Positions 11,872-22,772 of a stretch of DNA of 64,000 nt are shown here, in pieces. Origin of the DNA: Dermacentor variabilis. Lineage: Eukaryota; Arthropoda; Arachnida; Ixodida; Ixodidae. The stretch's first letter is position 1. Every line of letters starts with the position of its first letter. Under the pieces are notes generated by a model. The model was not told the origin of the DNA and made no database searches. It worked only from the letters and a program-made list of their open reading frames with translations. The DNA lies in NCBI RefSeq assembly GCF_050947875.1, contig NC_134568.1, forward strand, positions 262,798,115 to 262,862,114, in the 5' to 3' direction. Made by a program: the position numbers and the translations under genes.

Positions 11872-13002
11872 AAGTCTTCTGCGACATCAATATCTCGTCG
11901 CTGTTGGAAGTGGGCCAGAGCCTTGAATGGAGACCGCTGTACGGGTGGTGTCCTAAGCCCTCGCACCGTCCTCCGTAAGTGCGATAGGGGCTTACGAGTG
12001 CCCAGTGATACACAGAAAGCAGTCCAGCGTTGTGACTCCAGTTTATCTAACCGGCGCTGCATCTTCTTTTGTAGGCGTCTCGCAGTCCGTAGATCGTCCA
12101 TGACTTCGTGCATCGCTATCTACGTTCGACACGTCGCCGGATTTCTCGAAGTCGCTCTAATTCTATATCAAATTCAGTGAATTTCGAAGAGCGCATTAGA
12201 GTACGCGTATTGTCTTTGACTGTGCTCTTTATTGTGTCTTCCAAAATATGTAGTAAATTGCCCTGACAGAGATCTTTCATAACAGACTGGAATTTGGGCC
12301 ATTCCACTCTTTGGATTGTATCGTTTGAGTTGGAAAAGGGAAGTCGTCTGATCTTGACATACGTGGGAATGGTCACTCCTGTGCGTTTCAATGTCCGTAA
12401 GCCATCCAGTACGCCTGACGAGACTGCGTGAGACGAAAGCCAAGTCAAGACAACTGCTGTATGTGGAGCCGCGCAGAAATGTAGGACTGCTGTCGTTTAA
12501 AACCAAGAGTTCGCTGTCAGAGGCGAAAGATGAGAAGTCTCTGCCTTTCGTGTTGATTTTCGTACATTCCCAGAGTGTATGATGAGCGTTAAAGTCCCCG
12601 ATGATAATCCATGGAGCAGGAGATGTTGACAGGATGTCTCGTAATCTTTTGTAATCAAATCTACTTAATGGTGATAGGTAGGCACCCAAAACGGTAACGG
12701 TAAGTATTTTCTTCTTCACTGTTAAGCACACGTATTCGTTATCGTCATGAGGCGATACAGGCTGAAGAATGTAAGTGAGGTCACGGCGAATAAACACCAT
12801 AACCTTGCTGTTTTCACCAATGGTTGGCGACATAAATGATTCATACTCTGATAGCCTGTTTGAGCTCGATAAGTTCGGCTCGCAGATGACAATGATGGGA
12901 AACTTGGCGTACACGTCGGAAAGCAGTGGTGCGCGATCGGAGTCGCCGGAAAATTGCTGCTTTTAGGACCTCCTTCCGAAAAGATAGTTGCTGGTGTGCC
13001 AT
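11872..13002 (-). pseudogene. LINE ORF2 endonuclease domain of the older copy
   Basis: This is the apurinic/apyrimidinic-type endonuclease (EEP family) that makes the nick for target-primed reverse transcription. Catalytic landmarks are VICEPNLSSSN (Glu), GDFNAHH, and HRSDHSHV near the end. It starts at the ATG at 13002 on the minus strand, with a frameshift soon after (near 12910). Further breaks lie near 12390-12450 and 12116-12174. The C-terminal linker (RDIDVAEDFCAI) runs into the insertion point of the inner LINE. Confidence 0.8.
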
Positions 13003-14359
13003 GGTATACTCAATGGCTGCCAGCACTGGACTTAGTGTGTGCAGTAGTTGCAGTGCACTTCTGGCTGACTTTGTGTGCATGTTGTTCAGCAACACGCAAA
13101 TGGCATTCATTAATGATCGCAGTAGCGATACCACTTGCTGATGTGCATGTCGTTCCTCGTCCGATGTAGCAGCTTGCTGTACTGCATGCGGGACCTGCTG
13201 TTGCTCTTCTATAGGTCTTCTACTTGGAGGCGATGTGCATTCATATGAAGAGAGACGTTTCGAAGTTTTCTGCCGTCCAACATCAGCGTTTGCTGCTCTG
13301 GGAACTGCAGGTGGCATCGTTACTTGAATAGGTAACACATTTTTCGAGCCATTCGCACTCCTACGTGAGGAGCGTCTATAGTGACGTCGTCTACGTCGCA
13401 CTGTTTCAGCGGCTTCCTTGTGGGTTGAATTATCCCTAACCATTTGTTTGAGCACAGCAAATTATTTCCTAATCTTCGGGCAGTCTTTGGAAGAATCACT
13501 GTGAGCTCCTTGACAGTTAGAGCACTTCAAAACAGTCGCACTACAGTTTTGTTCTGAGTGGGGCTGGGCGCATCCGCGACACGTGGCAGAATTTGTGCAA
13601 ACGCCCTTTACATGGTCCATCCTCTGGTAGTCACAACATTACAGTGGTTTTCGAACATACGGTCGAACTGGATGGCGGAAGTGGCCAACTTTCACATGGG
13701 GTGGAAGGGTGTCACTTTTGAATGTTAGTTTCACACAACGTGTTTTACCAAGACGGCCGGCATGCACAATAACGTTGTTCTGACTCGCTAGTTTTATGAG
13801 CACTGGAAGTTCTGCATCGGGGATCTCAATATCAATGTCATAAATGAATGGTGGTGTCATCCGCTGGGACAATGGATCGAACCCTTATGTTGCCCAGCTG
13901 CATTACCCGCTGCAGAGGGTTAAGCGCACTTGAGGTCATCACGTCGATGGCCAAGATATTCTCCCGTGCGTTTAGCCTCACGTCCTTGATCTCGTTTGGA
14001 ATAGTGTATTCAAGGAACAAGCGCATTGCTTGCCTGTTGAGGACGCGCAGATTGTCAATCGAGTTCTGTGGCACAAACATGATGGTATGAGGCCATTGTT
14101 GAAGAGCATTTTTTACGGTGAATGAACTTGACTGCGAAGATGCAGTGACGATCATTCGCTTGGCTTTGCGGTGCAAGACAGGTTCAAAACCCTCTTGCGA
14201 TGGCGCGTCACCTGATGTGCAGTACAGCTCAATGTCCTCGATGTCGCTAGATGTATTTCCTCGCTTCCTCGAGGTGATTCCCGCTGGTTCACCCGAGCCG
14301 GATGGGTCCTCGGCACGATGCAAGTCCATCACCGCGAGATGTGGGGCGGCAGGCCCCAC
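13003..14359 (-). pseudogene. LINE ORF1 of the older copy, frameshifted
   Basis: This is a gag-like ORF1 homologous to 10344-11653. The 173-codon N-terminal segment 13838-14359 is followed by 13639-13872 (DIDIEIPDAELPVLIK, GKTRCVKLTF, VKVGHFRHPVRPYVRKPL). A degraded zinc-knuckle region lies near 13480-13620, and the basic C-terminus is at 13003-13455. In the last segment the frame reads straight through into the ORF2 start (SPVLAAIEYTMAHQQ), so the ORF1 stop seen in the inner LINE appears to be lost. The element is dead because of other breaks. Confidence 0.75.
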
Positions 14360-14593
14360 AGCAGCAGTGAAAAAGCCAGAAAAGCAGAGAGGCCGCCAGG
14401 TTGTGTTCCACCGTTCCTATCTTATTTCTAGTTGCCTCTCTGGGTTCCAAACAGGGGCCGAATCCGCAAAGCTTTTCGTTCGTAAGAGCTCTTTATCATC
14501 GGCATGCCGCCTTCCCTAATTATTTCTCCTTTATAATTATTCTGACTGCCACCTTTTGCTACGAAGACGTCTAGCGTAAGGATTTTTTCGTGA

Positions 14594-16667
14594 TTAAAGG
14601 GAAGCTGAAAGCTTTTCCAGAAAAAAGAAAGGAGTGAAGAGCAGTACGTCGTGATTTTCAACAGTCTGAAGTCGAATATCACATCGAAATTGAGCGAAAG
14701 AAAGCGCAAACATATTTTATTTCGACGAAAAGTGCAGCAGCGGACACGCCCAGCTCGCGCGCATCGTTTCCGCCTGTGATGGTGGTGTGATGATGGTGTT
14801 CGTCCGTACCGACTGCTGCCACTGCACACGAAGCACGGTGCAAGGTAGTTTGGTGCTGTTTTGCTGGGACGGTCATGGAAAATTTCGAGAACTTCCGTTT
14901 CTCTGAGGAGTTCGGCGTTAAGTCCAAACTCCACGAGGGCGATCTTGCGCGCGACGGTGACGGGCGACGGCTTCGAGCGACAAAACGGGCCGTCGCTTGA
15001 ACAGATCGCTCGGTGTTGTCGCTCGATCGCTCGTTTCTGGAAACCGAGAACTCGTCGCTCGCCGTCCGGAAATACTATGAGCGACCTGCCAATAGTGCGA
15101 AGCCGGAACTGGATGTAGTACATAACTCAAATACTACTGTTTGTCGCACGGAACGAGCAAACTATTGAATTTTACACGTGCAAGATAAGAACCTAGTGCA
15201 AGACCTTCAGAAATATTTTATGCTCCTTTTTCAATAAAATACATCAACTTAAATTGATAAAGCATGCGTCACGCTAGTTTTGGCGCGTATATTGCTGCCC
15301 TCATACCGGGAAGTCGTCGCTCAAAGCCGTCGCTTGCAGACGACGAGTAAACGCGACAGCCATCGCCTCGCTTGTCGCGCTGCCGCTGTCGCGTGCAAGA
15401 TCACTTGTAAGGGGTTTACTTTACTCCCTACATGTACGAGCCGATTGCAGAAGAGCCGGCCTCTCCAAGAAGCAAAAAATGCGGGTGCAAGCACTGCTTT
15501 CCACGCGAACGAAGGCGAAGTGTTACCATCTCCTTGTGTTGGAAATGTTCTTTGGCGAGTATGTTTTTTGCTAAGCTGCATTCAGCGTTCCAGTGAGTAC
15601 GTTTCCGGGCAAACAACTGTAGTGTTATGTTCCTGCATGCCTCCTCGTAGAACGTAAGCGGTGATGCGATCTTCGGCATTTGTGCGCTGCCCCAAAGCTG
15701 TCGGCAATCTACACGGACGGCTTAAACGCGGGGAAAGTTTACCGGCTGTTATAGCACGTGTAGTATAGAACCTTCATCAGCGCGCCATCCGCACTCTACT
15801 CGTAACCGGCGAATTCCGTCAGCTACGTGAGATGGTCAGTTTCTCTATGGGTGCGAGAGAAGGGGGAGCGCAGCGTCCTGGCGTGAGCAGGCTTTCCAAT
15901 GCATGCAAACTTTACGCTTGCACTGCGTTATGGTAGCTGCATGCAGGCTGTTTCACAACACAAGTGTGAATAGAAAATTCGCGGCGCTTGGCGATGAAAC
16001 CTGCGTCAAGGGTGGGAGATAAACATGCACCTTCCGTTCAGCGTGCTAACACGAAGGAGAACCCAAAGCACGCATTATTGATAAACTCCGGTAGTAATCG
16101 TCACGGAAGTGGTTAGAGCACAACACTGTTGTTCTTGAGCGCTTGAAGTTGTTTCGCTTCACAGCAGCCTCCTACTTAACTGAAAGCTTCTTGTCTTGCA
16201 GGAACTAATGGAACATCGGAACATCGTCACGGCCGCTGGTGTTCGTGCAAGCGTAGGCTGCACAGAACGACGGCATGATCGGCCTACAAGTTCAATTGGT
16301 GCTGCGCACGTCAACTACCACTCCTATATACTCACAAACAAAGGAATGTAGGGTCGAGCGAAGCTGATTAGGACGGCACGCACGCAGAAATAAGCCCGGT
16401 CAGGCACGGTCGCGGAGACTGCGAAGGAACGGAACACCAGTGCTGACGTCACTACGCCGCGGTTTCCGGTCTCCGCTCGCATCGTCAGCGTCAGCAGCAG
16501 CGCGCGCCGCTCGACGGGGGGCGGAGCTACAGCGCAATCTTAACCGACGATTGCGTCGCTCCTAAGTAAAAAATCCCCCCAAAATTTTACCTGCATGGTT
16601 TATAAGGTTCCCGCATCCGTATATGAGCGTCTTATTGAATTTGACAGACTCTTCAGCTTCCCTTTAG
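14594..16667. mobile_element. Candidate DNA transposon with short terminal inverted repeats
   Basis: TAAAGGGAAGCTGAA at 14595-14609 is repeated in inverted form at 16652-16666 (TTCAGCTTCCCTTTA), enclosing about 2.07 kb. The interior has mixed open frames on both strands, such as one on the minus strand at about 14428-15123, but no transposase motif that I recognise. No clear target duplication is visible. Superfamily is unassigned. A chance 15-bp inverted match over 2 kb is unlikely, but the boundaries are inferred. Confidence 0.4.
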
Positions 16668-17534
16668 GGCCCGGGGTTTTATGCTCAGCTTCCTATTGTA
16701 GTGGCGCAACGTTGGAAACCGCAACGTTGCTTTGATTGGCCTCATTGAAGGTACATCAAATGTTTACAGGAACCTTATTTTGCAAGCATTCTTTCATCCT
16801 GATTTTGTTTTCTTCGTATTATAATTCCCGCCAAAGGCTTCATCCCGGTGAGAGTGGGGGCGCTGCTGTGAGCCGACGGCGAAGGGCAACACGAATCGAA
16901 AATGAGAATAGTTACAAAATACGACTTCAGGCCAATAATGTGTGTACGAAGTAATGCGAAATGCTTTAGTGCACCGATTCTGACTTTACGTTATCAAACT
17001 TTAATCATATTGCAGGTATAGTTTCTGGAGAATCCGATGACAAAAATGGTCGCCAACATTTCCGACCCCATATCTGAACAAATATATTTATTATTTATTT
17101 GTTTAGCATGCCTGGAGGGTCTCACGCTGAGACATTACAAGAGGGTTGGGTTAAATAAAAAACAAGAAAAAAAGTAATTAAAAAAATCGGCAGAACGCAT
17201 CTCACGATGAATGTCGACGTTAATTCGATTAGCAATAAAGCAATGTGTCGACACACCCTAGTACGACACCGCCGAAACGCGTCATGTACGAGGCGGGTGC
17301 GTATGCAGCTGGACTCTCGCGCGCATCCCTCTCGACGCGCTGCGGCACCTCGCGGCGCCGCCGCGAAGCACGCACGTAGTGCGTGTGCGAATACATAGTA
17401 TTTAGAAAAGATTGTCTGAATATGTATGACGCGGGTTCGATTCCGTCCAGCGCCGGATAATTTTTTTTTTGTCATTGAAGAGTGCCGCATACGCAATGGA
17501 CCTAAGTTAGCGTCAAAGAGGTTCATTGAAGAGC
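16668..17534. other. Intergenic repeat debris
   Basis: AT-rich DNA near 17080-17190 is followed by a GC-rich block at 17200-17400. A tRNA B-box-like GGTTCGATTCC sits at about 17430-17440, just before a T-run at 17461-17470. This may be the 3' half of a tRNA-derived repeat. No gene was found. Confidence 0.3.
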
Positions 17535-17665
17535 AGCAAATATGCAGGATCACATACTAAGTGACCCACACTAATCCGAAGGTTGGTTTCAAACGCGGTT
17601 CCCTCTGCACTGCAGCCTGATGCTCTAGCCATTAGATCAAGCACTACCCAGTGACCCGATTTGAC
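17535..17665 (-). repeat. tRNA-like sequence, probable SINE head
   Basis: On the minus strand an A-box-like stretch (TCTAATGGCTAGAGCATCAG) precedes a weakened B box (near GTTTGAAACC). The cloverleaf is not convincing, so this is not called a functional tRNA gene. Confidence 0.35.
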
Positions 17666-18029
17666 GAGAAAGAGGTTAGGCGTGCCCAAACGGACATACA
17701 TACATACAAAGATACTGCTTACTGGATGCAGTTCCCAACGAAGGCTAATCCCCCCAAAAAAAGAACACTAAGAGGAGGTTCCCTCTAATAGTGGTCTTTT
17801 GATAAAATTATCTTGGCTAACAGAGACCTGAAACAAATTAAGTCACTTGTGCAGGGGATGGCGGCAGGAAGAGCATTCCAGTCATGGACGGCGTGCATAA
17901 ATGAGCGATGAAAAGTGGTGCTACGTAGGGGATAGATTGCATTTGGGTGGCTGATCCTGGAGATACGGTGGGGCTGGGGTATGAATCAGTTGTACTAGGG
18001 AAGGAAAGAGTACGAGAAAGAATAGAGAG

Positions 18030-18270
18030 AGACATAGGGAAAGCAAGAAGAGCAGAGGCTCTTCTTACTCTTCCTGCTACACTGGGGGTAAGGGAAAGAG
18101 TGATGAGAAAGAGGAAAACAGGGAGCGAGTGAGCTCGGAGATCACAAGAGAGGATGCAGAGGAGAACTGTAAACGGTCGCTCAGGCCGATTCGCTTCAAG
18201 AAGTGCACTAGAGCTCGAACAGCTTTTTGTGCCTGCGAAAGCAAAAGTAAAACATGTGGCAAAGACGTAG
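18030..18270 (-). mobile_element. I-type LINE 3' end fragment
   Basis: The minus strand encodes SQAQKAVRALVHFLKRIGLSDRL, equivalent to the last ORF2 residues of the other I-type copies, followed by the purine-rich 3' UTR containing TACACTGGGGGTAAGGG on the plus strand. Only about 240 bp survive. Confidence 0.6.
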
Positions 18271-20558
18271 GTGAGCAATATTACGAGGAGAGACAACAGG
18301 GTAGGTCTAGTTGGCACTTGAATGATAATTCCTGAGAAATAAGTGAATGCAAATGGCAAAATATAGTTCCTGTCCTAGAAGGAAAAAAAAATATTGTGCC
18401 CGTTGTGCGATATGCACCGCGGTATATTCTGTGTCAGCCTTCTTACAGCATAAATATAATCCCTAAGGTTAAGCCTTTCGCCTTTCCGTCGGCACGGAAA
18501 GGCTTAAAAGCTGCTTGTCCCGACCTTGCGAGCTAAAACGGAGCACGTTTACAGGTGAAGAAGGATGACCTGCCAAATGCGAGACTATCTTTTTCGCTTG
18601 AAGCTTGCGTGTCATAGGAGAAGAAATGGAAACCTCGTGAACACGAGCAGCTTCTATTTAAACAGCGGTCGCTACCTGGTGTTTCCGCTTATTTGCTCAT
18701 CGCAGCTGAGCCCTTGCCGGTTTACCAAAGCAATGAGCGAACGGAAACAACGAATATTCCGAACGGAAACCAAACTGATCTTGCATGCATGGAACGGCGG
18801 CGCAGGGAGCTGTTTCCAAATTGACTCGCGGTTGTCCACAGTGATCGATCAGGCCCAGGTCGGGAGCATGAAGGCCGCTACAGGGAGGACATGAAGATGG
18901 GAGGGATAGCAAAAGGGAAAAAAAAAGAAGTAAAGATGAGGGGGAGAGAGACCACTCACAGAGAGACAACGAAATAGACCAAGGCTGAGAAGAAAAACAA
19001 AAAGAAAGGGAAGCACACGAGGAAAGGGTGCGGCGCGAATGGTGGTGAGAGACTGGTTCAATTAGAATAATCGTTTTTGTTATTAATTCATTACTCGGGC
19101 CCCGGCCGACAGGCGCTGAACAATTACACTGAGTACGCGACGATTTGTGGTTACCACGCGTCGTCCTTTCTCTGAGGCCGTCGTTACTTTGTTCTCCGCA
19201 ACTTCTTTTTCTTCTTATTCTCTTTTTCCTTCCTCGTCTCATTCTCCGGCAGGAACGGAGTGGGCATACATTGTCGGTGAAATTAATAAAGCTGCTCGAA
19301 TAATAGGGGTGCGGCCAACCCGGCCCCTGGACCCCCTTACACCCCAGCTCCCACTCGGCTAGTCGTCAATCCTTATTGGTCGTGAGTGGGAAAGCAAAAA
19401 AAAAAAAATGAAAACATCTCACCTATAAGAAAGTGAAATATTTTCAAGAAAAAAAAAACGCTGCCCAGATTTAAAAAGAAAGTTCAGTTCGGGCAGGGTA
19501 AATTTTTTATTTCGTTGGGCGTATCTTTGTATTTCTCTGGCGCTTATCCCGAATTCTTTTGCTAGCTAAATGACAGTTCGGAAGAAAGCTCAACTGCGGT
19601 TCAATTCATTATTCTTTTCCCCGTCCAGTCATCCATTACGCGGGAACTGAAAGCAAAAGCATATACATATTTTTCACATAGGGCTCTTCTGAGCATCAAT
19701 TAATGGTTTCGGTATTAATTAAAGCCTTTTTTATGTTTTATGTTAAGTACGCAAGGCTGTGGAAATTACAATCAAGACATCACCTGCGGGACGAGAGCCT
19801 AGTATATAACATGATTTACCGCACGCACGTGCGAGCTTTTGTTACATCTTTTCTCCTCCATTAATTCCCACGCCTGTTCCGTGCAAGGCTGACAGAGGCT
19901 TGCGACGGGTATATCATCGATCTGACATTTTATTTGGCACGCTGCGTGGGAACTTTGCGCTAAATATGCAGCGAACAAAAATCAGTTATGTTCGCGTATA
20001 CTGGTGCTACGCTCTCACTATGTCGCATAATATGTGTTGTGCCTGTCAAGTAAACATAGCGCGGATAGCGGTCACTGATTGACCGCAAGCGGTGCGGATC
20101 ATTTCTTAAAGTCATCGGTTCATTTTGATAAGATTGAAGGTGACAATAATTCTTCGCCCGGCATTCTGCTACTGTAAGTTAATAGATGACGAAACAAACG
20201 TCGCATGATATAACATGGCATAAGATAGAATCAAGCTGATCGCAGTTTAATTATAGATAAGTCGATTGATTAAATCATTATTTACTTATTAATTAATTAA
20301 TTTATTTATTTATTTATTACTGGATTGATTGATATGTTCTCAATAATCAAGGCCCATGCGCGCAAAGCGGTACGTACACTGTAGAGGTCCGTAAAAATCA
20401 CGTGCTCACTTGTGGGTGCGAAAATAATATTAGGGAAGGAGGCTGGCTGATGACAATCAGTTTTCAAGAACCAAATGCTTCGCGAGTTTCGCCTCAGGAT
20501 AGTGTGCCTGAGCTGCATTTTGTAACGATAGCTTTCGTTTTTTCGTTATTCTTCGGCC
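18271..20558. other. Intergenic, no gene; low-complexity tracts and a hairpin
   Basis: It contains a perfect 9-bp hairpin at 18481-18502 (CCTTTCCGT, CGGC, ACGGAAAGG) and a purine-rich tract at 18885-18960. A-runs lie near 19396-19408, and ATTA-rich DNA lies at 20275-20320. No coding signature on either strand. Confidence 0.4.
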
Positions 20559-20569
20559 TTCTTCATTGG
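20559..20569. repeat. Target-site duplication, left copy (young LINE)
   Basis: TTCTTCATTGG is identical to 22344-22354 and immediately precedes the truncated LINE. Confidence 0.88.
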
Positions 20570-22293
20570 TGATCTCGCCCACTTTGTTTAACCTGACCAT
20601 GATCGGCCTTTCCAGAACACTCTCACGAGTCGAGGGCATCAGGCATACCATCTATGCGGATGACATTACCATTTGGTGTGTTGGAGGAAGTGATGGACAG
20701 GTTGAGAGTGCGTTACAGGAGGCCATCGAGGTCACGGAGGGCTATCTTCGACCCACGGGATTAAACTGTTCGGCTAAGAAGTCAGAGCTTTTACTATACC
20801 GCCCCTTAAGAAGAGGTCGTAAGCCCATGGGCTGGAGACCACTGTCTGACAGCACCATTTGTCTTCGCACGGGCAAGGGAGACAAGATTCCTAGGGTCGA
20901 CGCAATAAGAATACTCGGCATGGTAGTCGAATCTACTGGCTCTAACGCGCAAACGATAATCAAGCTCACGACCAAGACGGACAACGCAGTACGTCTCATC
21001 CGAAGGGTGGCTAACCGTCATCATGGCCTTAAAGAAGACAATCTGTTACGGTTGATTAACGCCTTTGTGCTTTGCCACTTTGCCTACGTGGCGGCTATGC
21101 ACAGATGGCAAAGAGCAGAGAGGAACAAACTCAACACGTTGCTCAGGAAAATAACTAAGCGAGCCCTGGGTATACCGATCTTCACCAACACCAATCGCCT
21201 CCTCCAGCTAGGTGTGCATAACACTCTGGAGGAGATTGCAGAGGCTCAGGAAAGAGCGCAGCTTGCCAGACTCTCCACGACCGCCGCCGGTAGGAGGATA
21301 TTACAAGAGCTCGGCTACCCACCATCTGCAGAAGCACCAAGAAAATGCCAGTTACCACGTGACATACGAGATTTGATCTCCGTATCGCCGATACCAAGAA
21401 ATGTACACCCTGAATATAACAAGGGTAGAAGGAAAGCAAGAGCTTCAGCCATACTCAAACAGATCCAGACAGAGGGGCGTAGAGCCTGCTTTGTTGACGC
21501 GGCCGCATATCGGAAGGGGTGCTCCTTTTCTGCAGTAGTGGTAGATTGCAAACAGCGACTCACGAACTGTGCATCTGTACGAACCGGAGATCCGGCGATA
21601 GCCGAGCAGGTGGCCATTGCCTTGGCGATGCTTGACGACAGCAGCGACGTCATCTACAGTGACTCACGGTCGGCCATTAGGGCATTTCAGTGTGGAGTGA
21701 TCTCAGAACAGGCTTTTGGGCTGCTTCGTAAGGCAGGTCCGGATAGAATCAAGTATCACTTGCTTACTTGGTTCCCAGCCCACGTTGGGCACATGGCGGG
21801 TGTCCCCACGAACCTCAATGAGACGGCCCACGCTGCCGCGCGCGCACTGACTGACCGCGCTGGCGCTGTAACGGCCGAAGAGAGAGTTACGCATGGTAGG
21901 GACGCGCCTGCCACTTATAATGAACTTCTTAAACACTTCTATCTCTCGCGGCGACAATACCCTCCTCCTCACCCCAAGCTCACTAGGCCTCAGGCACTGA
22001 CATTCAGACTGTTGCAGACAGAAACCTATCCCAACCTGTTCACGTTACATGCGATATATCCGGAGATTTACACTGACGACGCGTGCCCCGCTTGCGGGGA
22101 TAGATCAACACTTTCGCACATGCTCTGGGGATGTATCTCTATAGCAAGCCCTGACCTCAGCTCAACTAGGTGGGAGGCGGCCCTCCGCAACCCACTCCTG
22201 GCTGAGCAACGTTGGGCTGTCCAGCAGGCCCACGATGCGGCTGGCAGGCTAGGCCTGTCGGTCCCGACGTGGGAGCGGCCCGCGACGTGCTAA
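20566..22293 (+). CDS. LINE reverse transcriptase C-terminal half, RNase H and zinc region
   Basis: A 575-codon open frame. Translation has no true start: the first codons lie in the flanking duplication, and the element's own coding begins at 20570 inside the RT. The RT palm keeps an intact YADD at 20653-20664. RT thumb follows to about residue 290. RNase H begins near residue 305 (CFVDAAAY with Asp; AEQVAIALAM with Glu; YSDSRSAI with Asp; WFPAHVGH). The C-terminal Cys/His motif CPACGDRSTLSHMLWGC (C-x2-C-x7-H-x4-C) is at 22084-22134. It ends at TAA before a roughly 50-bp UTR. No regulatory sequence of its own is present, so it is probably not expressed. Confidence 0.85.
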   Translation: MVISPTLFNLTMIGLSRTLSRVEGIRHTIYADDITIWCVGGSDGQVESALQEAIEVTEGYLRPTGLNCSAKKSELLLYRPLRRGRKPMGWRPLSDSTICLRTGKGDKIPRVDAIRILGMVVESTGSNAQTIIKLTTKTDNAVRLIRRVANRHHGLKEDNLLRLINAFVLCHFAYVAAMHRWQRAERNKLNTLLRKITKRALGIPIFTNTNRLLQLGVHNTLEEIAEAQERAQLARLSTTAAGRRILQELGYPPSAEAPRKCQLPRDIRDLISVSPIPRNVHPEYNKGRRKARASAILKQIQTEGRRACFVDAAAYRKGCSFSAVVVDCKQRLTNCASVRTGDPAIAEQVAIALAMLDDSSDVIYSDSRSAIRAFQCGVISEQAFGLLRKAGPDRIKYHLLTWFPAHVGHMAGVPTNLNETAHAAARALTDRAGAVTAEERVTHGRDAPATYNELLKHFYLSRRQYPPPHPKLTRPQALTFRLLQTETYPNLFTLHAIYPEIYTDDACPACGDRSTLSHMLWGCISIASPDLSSTRWEAALRNPLLAEQRWAVQQAHDAAGRLGLSVPTWERPATC

Positions 22294-22343
22294 TACGCGT
22301 TCTGCAGGACTGTGAAATAAAAGTTACTCAATCAATCAATCAA
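20570..22343 (+). mobile_element. Young 5'-truncated LINE with RNase H (second family)
   Basis: This plus-strand non-LTR element is cut within the RT motif VISPTLFN. It ends in a short 3' UTR with AAATAAA and a (TCAA)n tail at 22328-22343. Perfect 11-bp duplications flank it. The frame has no stops over its whole length, which suggests a recent insertion. It is a different family from the I-type copies nearby, judged by its RT and C-terminal sequence. The copy at 29645-30712 is a decayed relative. Confidence 0.88.
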
Positions 22344-22354
22344 TTCTTCATTGG
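22344..22354. repeat. Target-site duplication, right copy (young LINE)
   Basis: TTCTTCATTGG is identical to 20559-20569 and directly follows the (TCAA)n tail. Confidence 0.88.
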
Positions 22355-22520
22355 CTCGCATCTCAAATCGCGCTTCGCTACAACTGAAATCGGACATTTG
22401 GCGGGACGGATGATAAGAAACGAATAGAATGGGAAGAAAGAAATCTCCTTACAAAGCGCCATCGTTGACTGCTGATAAGGAGGAATACATTATAAGAGCG
22501 TTTTTGAATGTTTCGTTCAA

Positions 22521-22760
22521 TAATAATAATATTTGGGGTTTTACGTGCCAAAACCACTTTCTGATTATGAGGCACGCCGTAGTGGAGGACTCCGGAAATT
22601 TTGACCACCTGGGGTTCTTTAACGTGCACCTAAATCTAAGCACACGGGTGTTTTCGCATTTCGCCCCCATCGAAATGCGGCCGCCGTGGCCGGGATTCGA
22701 TCCCGCGACCTCGTGCTCAGCAGCCCAACACCATAGCCACTGAGCAACCACGGCGGGTAC
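22521..22760 (-). repeat. Ruka-like tRNA-derived SINE, full length
   Basis: A minus-strand copy. The head CCCGCCGTGGTTGCTCAGTG carries an A box, and GGGATCGAATCCCGGCC supplies the B box of an internal Pol III promoter. The conserved body includes ACACCCGTGTGCTTAGATTT, and the tail is rich in ATT/TTA. It is flanked by TGTTTCGTTCAA at 22509-22520 and 22761-22772. It matches the copies at 36252, 44895 and 53132. Ruka-type SINEs are known from ixodid ticks; the name is by recognition, not by search. Confidence 0.88.
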
Positions 22761-22772
22761 TGTTTCGTTCAA

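Larger units (their letters stand above)
11861..14415 (-). mobile_element. Older I-type LINE, 5' half
   Basis: This holds ORF1 and the endonuclease part of ORF2 of the element whose 3' half is at 3791-6490. The ORF1 start codons lie at about 14327-14359. The 5' boundary near 14415 is inferred from the possible CCTATCT duplication at 14416-14422. Without the inner insertion the element would be about 5.3 kb, the same size as the inner LINE, so it was probably also full length. Confidence 0.8.

Noticed and set aside
3784..14422. Outer target-site duplication CCTATCT as certain
   Set aside because: Only 7 bp with a mismatch just outside; kept as a possibility, not as a feature.
14428..15123. 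231-codon minus-strand open frame as a host gene
   Set aside because: No domain, His-run from a GATGGTG-rich stretch, competing frames on the other strand, and it lies across the edge of the candidate TIR element.
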